Shown here: positions 6,235-6,496 of the stretch, in pieces
Position numbering within the stretch: position 1 is the first letter of the stretch
Layout of the letters: every line of letters starts with the position of its first letter
From: Treponema sp.
GTDB taxonomy: Bacteria > Spirochaetota > Spirochaetia > Treponematales > Breznakiellaceae
Length of the DNA: 6,496 nt
Assembly: GCA_031284105.1 (NCBI GenBank)
Contig: JAITAN010000001.1
Coordinates: forward strand, 1-6,496
Direction: 5' to 3'
Translations under genes and position numbers: made by a program
Notes under the pieces: generated by a model
What the model saw: only the letters and a program-made list of their open reading frames with translations
What the model was told of the DNA's origin: nothing
Databases searched by the model: none

Positions 6235-6343
6235 CGTACCGGCGATACATAAAATACGGGCGCTACCGGTATGCCGCGAAGCCGCGCGGCCGGTTTTACG
6301 CCGGCTGTGATTTGCGCTCCGCGGCGTATGCGCCCGTACCGGC
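6235..6343. repeat. GC-rich foldback element with terminal 9-bp direct repeats
   Basis: TACGGGCGC (6255-6263) is exactly complementary to GCGCCCGTA (6330-6338). Further in, TATGCCGCG (6270-6278) pairs with CGCGGCGTA (6320-6328) with one wobble, leaving TACCGG bulged. The core contains the palindrome GCCGCGCGGC (6281-6290) and a second stem GCCGG/CCGGC (6289-6293, 6301-6305). The outer motif CGTACCGGC occurs at 6235-6243 and again at 6335-6343, exactly 100 bp apart. The GC content is far above the AT-rich flanks. It resembles a REP or small MITE-like element. It is not an intrinsic terminator because no T-run follows the stem on either strand. Confidence 0.6.
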
Positions 6344-6349
6344 CTGTTG

Positions 6350-6395
6350 AAAAAGGGCGAAAATAGTGCAAAAAATAATGAAAAAACGGCAAAAA
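6350..6395. promoter_or_regulatory. Helically phased A-tracts (predicted curved DNA / UP-like region)
   Basis: Five runs of 4-6 adenines lie at 6350-6354, 6360-6363, 6370-6375, 6381-6386 and 6391-6395. Their centres are spaced 9.5, 11, 11 and 9.5 bp, close to one helical turn, which is the classic arrangement for intrinsic bending. They end six bp before the -35 of the + strand promoter, where such DNA commonly boosts RNA polymerase binding. Confidence 0.65.
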
Positions 6396-6400
6396 TAAGG

Positions 6401-6429
6401 TTGACAACTCCGACATTCCGTGATATAGT
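6401..6429 (+). promoter_or_regulatory. Near-consensus sigma-70 promoter facing out of the window
   Basis: A perfect TTGACA (6401-6406), a 17-bp spacer and TATAGT (6424-6429) preceded by TGA form a -35 plus extended -10 promoter. With the phased A-tracts upstream it is the strongest promoter in the window. Predicted start is about 6436. It is divergent from the signalling operon. Confidence 0.75.
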
Positions 6430-6436
6430 ATTACAC

Positions 6437-6496
6437 ATGAATATGTCTGTACTGTGTTCCAATGCAGCCGGCATGATGAACGGCGCGCGCCTTTTA
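6437..6496 (+). CDS. Possible start of a gene driven by the strong promoter (partial, uncertain)
   Basis: An ATG at 6437 opens a frame of 20 codons to the window edge (MNMSVLCSNAAG...). It sits within a base or two of the predicted transcription start, so translation from it would be leaderless. The same frame has further ATGs at 6443, 6473 and 6476 without a clear Shine-Dalgarno sequence. The transcript could equally be a structured RNA or a long leader whose gene starts beyond the window. No family is recognised. Confidence 0.25.
   Translation, partial: MNMSVLCSNAAGMMNGARLL

Noticed and set aside
6225..6280. AGGAAGGAGA at 6225-6234 as a ribosome binding site for a small + strand gene
   Set aside because: No start codon lies 5-12 nt downstream; the next ATG (6271) is far away and opens only a 31-codon frame inside the foldback element.
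6205..6474. Minus-strand open frames of 73 and 89 codons in the intergenic region
   Set aside because: They run through the GC-rich foldback element and the strong + strand promoter, give low-complexity Arg/Ala-rich translation and have no family resemblance.
6482..6496. GGCGCGCGCC followed by TTTTA as an intrinsic terminator
   Set aside because: A 10-bp self-complementary run leaves too little loop for a stable hairpin, and the T-run is cut by the window edge; it would also end the transcript about 55 nt after a strong promoter.

Overview
The window looks like a spirochaete chromosome segment, most probably Treponema. This rests on recall of family resemblance, not on a search. The clues are a CheX-type CheY-P phosphatase next to a single-domain CheY, a DUF6941-like small protein, a lipoprotein with a loose lipobox, and moderate GC content. 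Genus-level assignment is moderate confidence and species cannot be called.

Layout. Positions 1-133 are the 3' end of an IS5-type transposase, running in from outside the window. An orphan solute-binding-protein-like lipoprotein follows on the + strand (221-1522). From 1523 to 6090 five genes lie on the minus strand. In transcription order they are a CheY-like response regulator (6090-5710), a CheX-like phosphatase (5686-5219), a diacylglycerol/lipid kinase-family protein (5204-4254), a 774-residue membrane kinase with six membrane segments, two PAS-like regions, an Hpt domain and a CheA-type ATPase (4243-1919), and a DUF6941-like protein (1918-1523). Gaps are 23, 14, 10 and 0 nt, so these read as one operon. 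An extended -10 promoter sits just upstream of the response regulator, near 6157-6149. The operon and the lipoprotein gene converge with no base between their stop codons.

The remaining 6091-6436 is intergenic. It holds the operon promoter with two symmetric sites, a GC-rich foldback element with a 9-bp direct repeat exactly 100 bp apart (6235-6343), and five helically phased A-tracts (6350-6395). The A-tracts lead into a near-consensus + strand promoter (TTGACA-N17-TATAGT with TGn). Whatever that promoter drives lies almost wholly beyond the window; an open frame starts at the predicted transcription start.

How the genes may work together (inference). The membrane kinase would sense a signal through its membrane/PAS half and phosphorylate its own Hpt histidine. 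The phosphoryl group would pass to Asp57 of the response regulator, and the CheX-like protein would remove it. The kinase lacks the CheW-like P5 domain, so it need not sit in chemoreceptor arrays. The lipid kinase in the middle of the operon suggests a link to membrane lipid or diacylglycerol metabolism. This compact kinase-regulator-phosphatase set with a lipid kinase is the most interesting content of the window.
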